64,000 nt of DNA, taken from contig CM076959.1 in the NCBI GenBank assembly GCA_039566865.1, positions 17,344,501-17,408,500 on the forward strand, in the 5' to 3' direction. The notes under the pieces were generated by a model that ran no database searches, was not told the origin of the DNA, and saw only the letters and a list, made by a program, of their open reading frames with translations. Position 1 is the stretch's first letter, and the number at the start of each line of letters is the position of its first letter. Positions 42,893 to 54,300 of the stretch are shown here, one piece after another. Both the position numbers and the translations under genes were made by a program. Source of the DNA: Aurelia coerulea. Its lineage: Eukaryota > Cnidaria > Scyphozoa > Semaeostomeae > Ulmaridae.

Positions 42893-45560
42893 AATATTCA
42901 CATTGGGTTCATAGACTTGAGTCCCATATAGCTCGCTCATCAACTTGAGCATGTGGAAAAAGCAACGCTATAGCCACACTGGGCTCATGTTAAACTAACT
43001 AACTTGCTCATCGACTTGAGCATGTTGAAAAAGGCAAATAATATATTCACATTGGGCTCATTGACTTGAGATCCAATAGATTAAGTAACTTGGTCATCAA
43101 CTTGAGCACGCGGAACAAGCAACAATATTTTTACATTGGGCTCATTGACTTGAGATCCAATAGATTAAGTAACTTGCTCATCAACTTGAGCATGCGGAAC
43201 AAGCATAAATATTTTTACATTGGGCTCATTGACTTGAGATCCAATAATTAAGTAACTTGCTCATCAACTTGAGCATGCAGAACCATCAACAATATTTTTA
43301 CATTGGGCTCATTGACTTGAGATCCAATAGATTAAGTAACTTGCTCATCAACTTGAGCATGCGGGACAACCAACAATATTTTACATTGGGCTCATGGACG
43401 CGAGTCCCAATAGATTAAGTAACTTGCTCATCAACTTGACCATGCGGAACAAGCAACAATATTTTTATATAGGGCTCATCGACTTGAGTCCCAATAGATT
43501 AAGTAACTTGCTCATCAACTTGAGCATGCAGAAAAAAAAAACCAACAATATTTTTACATTGGGTTCATTGACTTGATTCCCATTAAATTAGAAATCAAAC
43601 TCGCTCATCAACTTGAGAGCGTGGGAAAGGCAAACAATATATTGACATTATGCTTGTTGACTTAACTATTAAATCAAAGAACTTGCTCATCAATTTGAGC
43701 CTGCGGAAAGGCAAACAATCTATTCACATTGGGCTCTTTGACTTGAGTCCCATTAAAGAGAATGTAAGGCAATCTACAAATCGGACAATGAAAAAACTCC
43801 TATGCACGGTATCGCTCCCCTAGTTTGACAATATGCCTGTATGTGTGGACATCATCAAATACAATAGGTTAACAATCTAATTCCCAGACTCCTTTCGGGC
43901 ATGCCTTTTGTCTCCATTGATGCTATTTGAACTAGATAGCCGGCTCATTGACTTGATCATGCGGAAAAGCAAATAATACATTCACATTGGCGGCAATGAC
44001 TTGAGATTCCTATTCAGTTAACTTGCTCGTTAAAATGAGCATGTGGAACAGGCAACAATACACGGGGCTCAGTGACTTAAGTCCCATCAAATTAAACAAC
44101 TTGGTGAGCAACTGCAGCATGGAAATAAGCATACCAAGATCAATCACAAAATTTGCATTGGGCTCCTTGCTTTGAGTCCCATGACTCAAATCAGTTTGTT
44201 ATCTGCTTTAGCATGTTACAACATGCTATAATAAATTAGAAGGCTGCATTGACTTGAGACCCCCAATACGAGTGAATTTGTAGCCCTCTAACTCATTACG
44301 GAGAGCCTGTCAAAGAAGGAGCTGGTGACCATTTGTGCGATGATCAACTACGCCCACTGGGTGCACTGACTTGAGCGCTTGTAAACAAACCCACTTGCTC
44401 AATAATTTGCAAATTTTACAACTTGCTATGATAGATTGTAGGAGCTCCATTGACTTGGGCATCCTATTAGGAGACAACTTGTTGACCGTTTGCTGATTGA
44501 TGTAAAAGACTGTGAAAAGGAACTGGCTAGAATTTGTTGAAACTTCTCAGTAGGAGCTTTATCAACTTGAGCACCCTACTATGAGTTAACTTGTGGACCT
44601 TGGACTGATTGATGTGACAACCTGTGAAAAAGAATTGGTCGGAAATTGTTAGCGTGACAACCTGTGAAAAAGGAAATTGTTAGCTTGTGGAAATAGAACT
44701 GGCTATAACTTGTTGGAACTTGTTAGTAAGGGCTTCATGGACTTGATTACCCTTCTATGAGTTAACTTGTGGACCTGTTACTCATTGATGTGACGGCTTG
44801 TGAAAAGGGGAGCTGGCTAGGACTTGTTGGAAATTGTTAGCAGGGGGTTTCATTGACTTGAGCACCCTACTATGAGTTAACTTATGGACCTTCTACTCAT
44901 TGATGTGGCAGCCTGTGAAAAAAAGAATTGGTTAGAAATTGGTGCCTTGTACATACATACATACATACATACATCCATACATAATTTATATTATACAGGT
45001 GATCTTAAGACAGGTTAGGCAGCTGATGTGGACCTGTTTTCTACTTTGTCTATTAATTACTAAATAGAAAAAAAAAATAAAAACTTTATGGAAAATAACC
45101 CTATTTAAAACATATCTATATACCCTTGTGAAAGAAGAACTTGTTGGAACTTGTTAGGAAGGGCTTCATTGACTTGAGCACCCTTTTATGAGAACTTGCT
45201 GACCTCATTGATGCCATGATCGGTGAAAAACGAACTGGTTATAAATTGTTGGTCGGTGAAATACGAGCACATAAGAGCTTGTTAGGCGATTAACTACTTC
45301 CACTGGACTCATTGACTTGAGTGACCTTTATAAAATCTGCTTGCTCATTAACTTGAGCATGTTTTGCTTGTGACATGAACAACTACTTCCACTGGGTGCA
45401 CTGACTTGAGTCCCCTTAACATAGTAGCTTGCTCATCTACTTGAGTATGTTACAACTTGTTCTGATAAATCATAACGGTTCATTTACTTGAGACCCCTAT
45501 TGTTAGTCAACTTGTTGATCTTTACCCATCAACGTGAGCCCGTAAAAGAAAGAAAACTGG
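42893..45560. repeat. Degenerate minisatellite, about 85-bp unit, interior X
   Basis: Between 43040 and 43600 units of about 85 bp repeat the blocks CATTGGGCTCATTGACTTGA, ATCCAATAGATTAAGTAAC and TTGCTCATCAACTTGAGCAT. Further right the units are increasingly divergent but keep ATTGACTTGAG and AACTTG words. A (CATA)n microsatellite interrupts it at 44950-44982. No coding region is supported. Confidence 0.85.
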
Positions 45561-45859
45561 TTAGAACTAAGTACACTGAGTTCAAGGACTAGAATCTGGT
45601 CACGAACCATGGCAATTTCACGTTATGAATAAAGTCATAGAAGACATAACTGGTGATAGCAAAATGGTAAATTGGGCCTTTGACTTGGGCCCAATGAAGA
45701 TAAAATCAGCTGGGTAACTTTGGCTGACTGCCCTAAGCCTTAAGCCAAAGGAAAACTGGGCCATAAAACCATGTAATGCATTTTTGCTGTGCCGTTTCCT
45801 CTGGCGCTTGGGTAAATAGAATGGGAAAGAAAAAAAAAAACACGGAGTGGGTGGGAGGG

Positions 45860-45975
45860 GAAATTTTTTCCTCATGCTACCATGATGCTTCAACGAGGAG
45901 GATTACGGGACTGGGAACCACTTAAGGAGGCACACTGTCCTTGTCGTTAACCGGATTTATTTCATAAATACACCT
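45860..45975. repeat. Terminal block B, copy 1
   Basis: Starts GAAATTTTTTCCTCATGCTA and ends TTCATAAATACACCT. Same as 48281-48396. It directly abuts block A copy 2, separated by TT. Confidence 0.93.
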
Positions 45976-45977
45976 TT

Positions 45978-46274
45978 AACGGCCATCGTCCATTTTGACC
46001 AACTTGTGTACAATGAGGTGATACAACAGAGATGACACAGTAGGCTTGGCGAAAATGGGGTCGTATGTCAGGGAATTCTATTATAGCATAATACTATTAT
46101 ACTATTATACCTTTTCTAGTGAATATACATCTTTATGTTGTATGTATATTGCATGTAGGGGAACTGGGGCCCCCAGAGGGAATAGAAGGGGGTTACAAAG
46201 GGAACCCAGGCAAAGATAGAGGCAGTGGGAAAGGACATGGCCATGGGAGCAATAGCTGACATGGCCCTACCGCC
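45978..46274. repeat. Terminal block A, copy 2
   Basis: Second copy of the 297-bp left-end block, followed by interior Y (46275-48280), which shares nothing obvious with interior X. Confidence 0.93.
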
Positions 46275-46532
46275 AACATACGCCCAAACACCAAGCCCCT
46301 TGTAGAGAATTAAAATCAGACTTTAAGACCCTTCAACTTGGACATTATCAATTAGTTGGACATTAGCAATTGTTGCCACTGGAGTGTAAATCAGTAGCTG
46401 ATACCGACCAAGTACTTTGTGAGCCAGTCATGTATCTCATTTGCTGCTCTATTAGCCCATTGATTGGTCAAGGATACACTGCAACTAGACATGTATGGCT
46501 GGTAGCTAAGCTAAGCGATTTAGCTATGAATG

Positions 46533-47181
46533 TTAAATAGAGTTTAAAATTCTGCAGTGAATTAATAGATAAGAACTTGCTGCATTGTAACCAGCCTGGG
46601 TCTTCAAATACTCCCTCATGTAGAGGCAGGTACATATTGACTGTGAATGAGGCAACGTATCTGCTATACCATTATATGTACCAAGAATATGACTCACATC
46701 TGATGAAGACTCGCACTTTACGGTTATTAGTACAAGGCTCTGAAACAAACTCCTTAATTCTGGCATGTTTGTTAGTTATCGCGGACCAAATACCAACCAA
46801 TGTCTGCTTAAAACAGTAAAGAACCTTTATACCTCTGGCAAATAAATAAATTTGTAACAAAGGCTGATGATTGTGGTCTAGAAGGAAATAGCAACCTGAT
46901 GGCTGCTTTGGCTTTACTATAAAGGGATAACCTGTTTAAAGGAATATAATGCTAAGGCAGAATTGGTTGTTTGTCAGCAAAACTTCATGAAAGGCCTAAC
47001 CTGCAAAGGAAAAGACTGTAACCTATATTGCTACGGGAGGGCAGGGGTGCTTGGTCAGCTACATAAGGGAAATTGGTTCCATGCTGACATGAAGTTCGTT
47101 AAAGAGAGGAATTTTCTACTTTTTACTACCAATCATTTGCTCATTTATCAAAGTTGCTGTCAATATAATTGCAGCATATGA
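46533..47181 (-). pseudogene. Broken retroelement RNase H-region fragment (DIRS/Ty3-like) in interior Y
   Basis: On the minus strand one frame (46860 down to 46672) reads IWSAITNKHARIKEFV..NNRKVRVFIRC. After a frameshift a second frame continues HILGTYNGIADTLPHSQ. The pattern NK-x4-I-xx-LV-x(n)-HIPG-xx-N-x-xADaLSR-x-Q is the end of the RNase H region in DIRS- and Ty3-type elements. A possible upstream piece (VFSFAGQAFHEVLLTNNQF) is near 46970. Stops and frame changes make it non-functional. DIRS is favoured over Ty3 only tentatively. Confidence 0.5.
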
Positions 47182-48280
47182 AAGGCTCATCAATAAATAA
47201 AATAACTCTGGCTTGTTGCAGTATTATGAGCTGATATCATTGATAGGTTTGCGGTTTCACCGAAGTGATAAAATTGGAGTGAATGGGTTTATCTATGTTT
47301 ATATAACACCCACAAAGGAGGGTGGATTGTGTCAAAGATCAAAGATCAGTTCAGATTATTGAGTTTCTTTCTCTTGGTAATGGTGTCAGGATAATGTGCC
47401 ACCAAATGTAGATATCTAGCTGGATATGAGAGTGATAATACCAAAAATTACCTGTTCAAATGAAGAAAAAGGTTTATAGGGTGGGGGTGGTTGGATTAGA
47501 CCACCGTGAGAAAAACTGCCTGCTAGATCAGATTAAGATACCTTTATTTTGTGATGGATTTTCTTTGATGTGTGATCCCATCTTGAGGATCATTTTGGTT
47601 CAATCCAATTATAGCCCTACAGGGCACCTAATTCCACTTTGTTGTTTGGGAACAGGTGGTGAGATAACCTCAGGTAAGACTTCAGTTGAAATGTTACCAT
47701 TCACTGTAAATACGCAGGAAGGACTGCTACTAGTACTTTCGAATACGCTGTTGTTGTAAACATAACTTCTTGTTCTTTTCCTTTCTCAGCAGGAATGAAT
47801 GGAGGAATGTTCGACTCTAAGAAGGAGGGCTCGGCTTGTGCTCGGATCAAGAACTTCAATTCAGTTTGTGATTCACTTCGATAACTGAATAATAATTCGG
47901 CCACTGTCACTACTGGATTCAAAAAACCAACTGGCAGCAAGCAATCAATTCGATAATTCTCAAAATGAAGTAAACTGACTTCAGTCTTTAGTTTATAAAT
48001 TTCTCACGAAGAATTGTTACGATCCTCATCCTTGGCTGAAACATTGACACACAACCAATCTTCAAGAGAACTTCTGGACATTATTGCACTAAACTGGCCA
48101 ATATTTATATGCAGGCCTAAAGGCCAAAGTATAAATCGCCATTTTGTTGTGAAAAGCGAGAGATACTGGTGTAACTTTGCATTCTAACAGAGGATCGACA
48201 ACGTTCTGTCCTCTTTCAACTTGTAAAGTCCGATGATGATGCAGGATCCAAGTGATATATTTCAGATGGTAACGCAGGTT

Positions 48281-48396
48281 GAAATTTTTTCCTCATGCTA
48301 CCATGATGCTTCAACGAGGAGGATTACGGGACTGGGAACCACTTAAGGAGGCACACTGTCCTTGTCGTTAACCGGATTTATTTCATAAATACACCT
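48281..48396. repeat. Terminal block B, copy 2 (right border of the insertion)
   Basis: Second 116-bp copy, ending ATACACCT at 48396. Satellite sequence resumes at 48397. Confidence 0.93.
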
Positions 48397-51300
48397 ATTT
48401 TGAAATTACTGATTTTTGGGCAAAAAGTAAGGCTATAGCCTTTGCTTTTTTGCAAAAATAGGCCCATTTTGAAGTTACTGATTTTTGGGCAAAAAGTAAG
48501 GCTATAGCCTTTGCTTTTTTGCAAAAATAGGCCCATATTGAAATCACTGATTTTTCGGCAAAAAGTAAGGCTATAGCCTTTGCTTTTTTGCAAAAATAGG
48601 CCCATATTGAAATCACTGATTTTCGGGCAAAAAGTAAGGCTATAGCCTTTGCTTTTTTTGCAAAAATAGGCCCATTTTGAAATTAGCGATTTTCGGGCAA
48701 AAAGTAAGGCTATAGCCTTTGCTTTTTTGCAAAAATAGGCCCATTTTGAAATTATTGATTTTTGGGCAAAAAGTAAGGCTATAGCCTTTGCTTTTTTGCA
48801 AAAATAGGCCCTTTTCAGAAATACCGATTTTTGGGGAAAAGGTAAGGCTAACCTCTTTGCTTTTTGGCAAAAAATAGGCCCATTTTGAGATTACTGATTT
48901 TTGGGCAAAAAGTAAGGCTATAGCCTTTGCTTTTTTGCAAAAATAGGCCCATTTTGAAATTACTGATTTTTGGGCAAAAAGTAAGGCTATAGCCTTTGCC
49001 TTTTTGCAAAAATAGGCCCATTTTGAAATCACTGATTTTCGGGCAAAAAGTAAGGCTATAGCCTTTGCTTTTTTTGCAAAAATAGGCCCATTTTGAAATT
49101 TCTGATTTTTCGGCAAAAAGTAAGGCTATAGCCTTTGCTTTTTTGCAAAAATAGGCCCATTTTGAAATTACTGATTTTTGGGCAAAAAGTAAGGCTATAG
49201 CCTTTGCTTTTTTGCAAAAATAGGCCCATTTTGAAATTACTGATTTTTGGGCAAAAAGAAAGGCTATAGCCTTTGCTTTTTTGCAGAAATAGGCCCATTT
49301 TGAAATCACTGATTTTCGGGCAAAAAGTAAGGCTATAGCCTTTGCTTTTTTGCAAAAATATGCCCATTTTGAAATTATTGATTTTAGGGCAAAAAGTAAG
49401 GTTATAGCCTTTGCTTTTTTGCAAAAATAGGCCCATTTTGAAATTACTGATTTTTGGGCAAAAAGTAAGCCTATAGCCTTTGCTTTTTTGCAAAAATAGG
49501 CCCATTTTGAAATTACTGATTTTTGGGCAAAAAGTAAGGCTATAGCCTTTGCCTTTTTGCAAAAATAGGCCCATTTTGAAATTACTGATTTTTGGGCAAA
49601 AAGTAAGGCTATAGCCTTTGTTTTTTTGCAAAAATAGGCCCATTTTGAAATTACTGATTTTTGGGCAAAAAGTAAGGCTATAGCCTTTGCTTTTTTGCAA
49701 AAATAGGCCCATTTTGAAATTACTGATTTTTGGGCAAAAAGTAAGGCTATAGCCTTTGCTTTTTGCAAAAATAGGCCCAATTTGAAATTACTGATTTTTG
49801 GGCAAAAAGTAAGGCTATAGCCTTTGCTTTTTTGCAGAAATAGGCCCATTTTGAAATCACTGATTTTCGGGCAAAAAGTAAGGCTATAGCCTTTGCTTTT
49901 TTGCAAAAATATGCCCATTTTAAAATTACTGATTTTTGGGCAAAAAGTAAGGCTATAGCCTTTGCTTTTTTGCAAAAATAGGCCCATTTTGAAATTACTG
50001 ATTTTTGGGCAAAAAGTAAGCCTATAGCCTTTGCTTTTTTGCAAAAATAGGCCCATTTTCAAATTACTGATTTTTGGGCAAAAAGTAAGGCAAAAATAGG
50101 CAGATTTTGAAATTACTGATTTTTTGGCAAAAAGTAAGGCTATAGCCTTTGCTTCTTTGCAAAAATAGGCCCATTTTGAAATTACTGATTTTTGGGCAAA
50201 AAGTAAGGCTATAGCCTTTGCTTTTTTGCAAAAATAGGCCCATTTTGAAATTACTGATTCTTGGGCAAAAAGTAAGGCTATAGCCTTTGCTTTTTTGCAA
50301 AAATAGGCCCATTTTGAAATTACTGAATATTGGGCAAAAAGTAAGGCAAAAATAGGCCGATTTTGAAATTACTGATTTTTGGGCAAAAAGTAAGGCTATA
50401 GCCTTTGCTTTTTGCAAAAATAGGCCCATTTTGAAATTACTGATTTTTAGGCAAAAAGTAAGGCTATAGCCTTTGCTTTTTTGCAAAAATAGGCCCATTT
50501 TGAAATTACTGATTTTTGGGCAAAAAGTAAGGCTATAGCCTTTGCCTTTTTGCAAAAATAGGCCCATTTTGAAATTACTGATTTTTGGGCAAAAAGTAAA
50601 GCTATAGCCTTTGCTTTTTTGCAAAAATAGGCCCATTTTGAAATTACTGATTTTTGGGCAAAAAGTAAGGCTATAGCCTTTGCCTTTTTGCAAAAATAGG
50701 CCCATTTTGAAATCACTGATTTTCGGGCAAAAAGTAAGGCTATAGCCTTTGCTTTTTGGCAAAAATAGGCCTATTTTGAAAATACTGATTCTTGGGCAAA
50801 AAGTAAGGCTATAGCCTTTGCTTTTTTGCAAAAATAGGCCCATTTTGAAATTACTGAATTTTGGGCAAAAAGTAAGGCAAAAATAGGCCGATTTGGAAAT
50901 TACTGATTTTTGGGCAAAAAGTAAGGCTATAGCCTTTGCTTTTTTGCAAAAATAGGCCCATTTTGAAATTACCGACTTTTGGGCAAAAAGTAAGACTATA
51001 GCCTTTGCCTTTTTGCAAAAATAGGCCCATTTTGAAATTACAGATTTTTGGGCAAAAAGTAAGGCTATAGCCTTTGCTTTTTTGGAAAAATAGGCCCATT
51101 TTGAAGTCACTGATTTTTGGGCAAAAAGTAATGCTATAGCCTTTGCTTTTTTGCAAAAATAGGCCCATTTTGAAATTACTGATTTTTGGGCAAAAAGTAA
51201 GGCTATAGCCTTTGCTTTTTTGCAAAAATAGGCCCATTTTGAAATTACTGATTTTTCGGCAAAAAGTAAGGCTATAGCCTTTGCTTTTTTGCAAAAATAG

Positions 51301-54300
51301 GCCCATATTGAAATCACTGATTTTTCGGCAAAAAGTAAGGCTATAGCCTTTGCTTTTTTGCAAAAATAGGCCCATATTGAAATCACTGATTTTCGGGCAA
51401 AAAGTAAGGCTATAGCCTTTGCTTTTTTTGCAAAAATAGGCCCATTTTGAAATTAGCGATTTTCGGGCAAAAAGTAAGGCTATAGCCTTTGCTTTTTTGC
51501 AAAAATAGGCCCATTTTGAAATTACTGATTTTTGGGCAAAAAGTAAGGCTGTAGCCTTTGCTTTTTTGCAAAAATAGGCCCTTTTCAGAAATACCGATTT
51601 TTGGGGAAAAGGTAAGGCTAACCTCTTTGCTTTTTGGCAAAAAATAGGCCCATTTTGAGATTACTGATTTTTGGGCAAAACGTAAGGCTATAGCCTTTGC
51701 TTTTTTTGCAAAAATAGGCCCATTTTGAAATTTCTGATTTTTCGGCAAAAAGTAAGGCTATAGCCTTTGCTTTTTTGCAAAAATAGGCCCATTTTGAAAT
51801 TACTGATTTTTGGGCAAAAAGTAAGGCTATAGCCTTTGCTTTTTTGCAAAAATAGGCCCATTTTGAAATTACTGATTTTTGGGCAAAAAGAAAGGCTATA
51901 GCCTTTGCTTTTTTGCAGAAATAGGCCCATTTTGAAATCACTGATTTTCGGGCAAAAAGTAAGGCTATAGCCTTTGCTTTTTTGCAAAAATATGCCCATT
52001 TTGAAATTATTGATTTTAGGGCAAAAAGTAAGGCTATAGCCTTTGCTTTTTTGCAAAAATAGGCCCATTTTGAAATTACTGATTTTTGGGCAAAAAGTAA
52101 GCCTATAGCCTTTGCTTTTTTGCAAATATAGGCCCATTTTGAAATTACTGATTTTTGGGCAAAAAGTAAGGCAAAAATAGGCCCATTTTGAAATTACTGA
52201 TTTTTGGGCAAAAAGTAAGGCTATAGCCTTTGTTTTTTTGCAAAAATAGGCCCATTTTGAAATTACTGATTTTTGGGCAAAAAGTAAGGCTATAGCCTTT
52301 GCTTTTTTGCAAAAATAGGCCCATTTTGAAATTACTGATTTTTGGGCAAAAAGTAAGGCTATAGCCTTTGCTTTTTTGCAAAAATAGGCCCAATTTGAAA
52401 TTACTGATTTTTGGGCAAAAAGTAAGGCTATAGCCTTTGCTTTTTTGCAGAAATAGGCCCATTTTGAAATCACTGATTTTCGGGCAAAAAGTAAGGCTAT
52501 AGCCTTTGCTTTTTTGCAAAAATATGCCCATTTTGAAATTACTGATTTTTGGGCAAAAAGTAAGGCTATAGCCTTTGCTTTTTTGCAAAAATAGGCCCAT
52601 TTTGAAATTACTGATTTTTGGGCAAAAAGTAAGCCTATAGCCTTTGCTTTTTTGCAAATATAGGCCCATTTTGAAATTACTGATTTTTGGGCAAAAAGTA
52701 AGGCAAAAATAGGCCGATTTTGAAATTACTGATTTTTGGGCAAAAAGTAAGGCTATAGCCTTTGTTTTTTTGCAAAAATAGGCCCATTTTGAAATTACTG
52801 ATTTTTGGGCAAAAAGTAAGGCTATAGCCTTTGCTTTTTTGCAAATATAGGCCCATTTTGAAATTACTGATTTTTGGGCAAAAAGTAAGGCAAAAATAGG
52901 CCGATTTTGAAATTACTGATTTTTGGGCAAAAAGTAAGGCTATAGCCTTTGTTTTTTTGCAAAAATAGGCCCATTTTGAAATTACTGATTTTTGGGCAAA
53001 AAGTAAGGCTATAGCCTTTGCTTTTTTGCAAAAATAGGCCCATTTTGAAATTACTGATTTTTGGGCAAAAAGTAAGGCTATAGCCTTTGCTTTTTTGCAA
53101 AAATAGGCCCAATTTGAAATTACTGATTTTTGGGCAAAAAGTAAGGCTATAGCCTTTGCTTTTTTGCAGAAATAGGCCCATTTTGAAATCACTGATTTTC
53201 GGGCAAAAAGTAAGGCTATAGCCTTTGCTTTTTTGCAAAAATATGCCCATTTTGAAATTACTGATTTTTGGGCAAAAAGTAAGGCTATAGCCTTTGCTTT
53301 TTTGCAAAAATAGGCCCATTTTGAAATTACTGATTTTTGGGCAAAAAGTAAGCCTATAGCCTTTGCTTTTTTGCAAATATAGGCCCATTTTGAAATTACT
53401 GATTTTTGGGCAAAAAGTAAGGCAAAAATAGGCCGATTTTGAAATTACTGATTTTTGGGCAAAAAGTAAGGCTATAGCCTTTGTTTTTTTTGCAAAAATA
53501 GGCCCATTTTGAAATTACTGATTTTTGGGCAAAAAGTAAGGCTATAGCCTTTGCTTTTTTGCAAAAATAGGCCCATTTTGAAATTACTGATTTTTGGGCA
53601 AAAAGTAAGGCAAAAATAGGCCGATTTTGAAATTACTGATTTTTGGGCAAAAAGTAAGGCTATAGCCTTTGTTTTTTTGCAAAAATAGGCCCATTTTGAA
53701 ATTACTGATTTTTGGGCAAAAAGTAAGGCTATAGCCTTTGCTTTTTTGCAAAAATAGGCCCATTTTGAAATTACTGATTTTTGGGCAAAAAGTAAGGCTA
53801 TAGCCTTTGCTTTTTTGCAGAAATAGGCCCATTTTGAAATCACTGATTTTCGGGCAAAAAGTAAGGCTATAGCCTTTGTTTTTGCAAAAAATAGGCCTAT
53901 TTTGAGATTACTGATTTTTGGGCAAAACGTAAGGCTATAGCCTTCGCTTTTTTTGCAAAAATAGGCCCATTTTGAAATTACTGATTTTTGGGCAAAAAGT
54001 AAGGCTATAGCCTTTGCTTTTTTGCAAAAATAGGCCCATTTTGAAATTACTGATTTTTCAGCAAAAAGTAAGGCTATAGCCTTTGCTTTTTTGCAAAAAT
54101 AGGCCCATTTTGAAATCAGCGATTTTCGGGCAAAAAGTAAGGCTATAGCCTTTGCTTTTTTGCAAAAATAGGCCCATTTTGAAATTACTGCTTTTTGGGC
54201 AAAAAGTAAGGCTATAGCCTTTGCTTTTTTGCAAAAATAGGCCCATTTTGAAATTACTGATTTTTCGGCAAAAAGTAAGGCTATAGCCTTTGCTTTTTTG

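Larger units (their letters stand above)
42273..48396. mobile_element. 6.1-kb composite insertion in the satellite, organised A-X-B-A-Y-B
   Basis: Block A (297 bp) occurs at 42273-42569 and 45978-46274 with almost no differences. Block B (116 bp) occurs at 45860-45975 and 48281-48396. Order is A, unique X, B, then directly A, unique Y, B. The satellite stops at GGCCCATT and resumes at ATTTTGAAATTACTG, so the monomer is interrupted once and then continues, with an apparent 1-3-bp duplication (ATT). This reads as two related elements inserted in tandem, or one element that captured different interiors between common ends. No transposase was recognised, so the class is unknown. Confidence 0.8.

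Noticed and set aside
46577..46819. 80-codon plus-strand ORF in interior Y
   Set aside because: It is the antisense shadow of the retroelement RNase H remnant.
42273..48396. LTR retrotransposon interpretation of the A and B repeats
   Set aside because: The order A-X-B-A-Y-B does not give identical long terminal repeats at both ends, no TG..CA termini were seen, and the two interiors differ.
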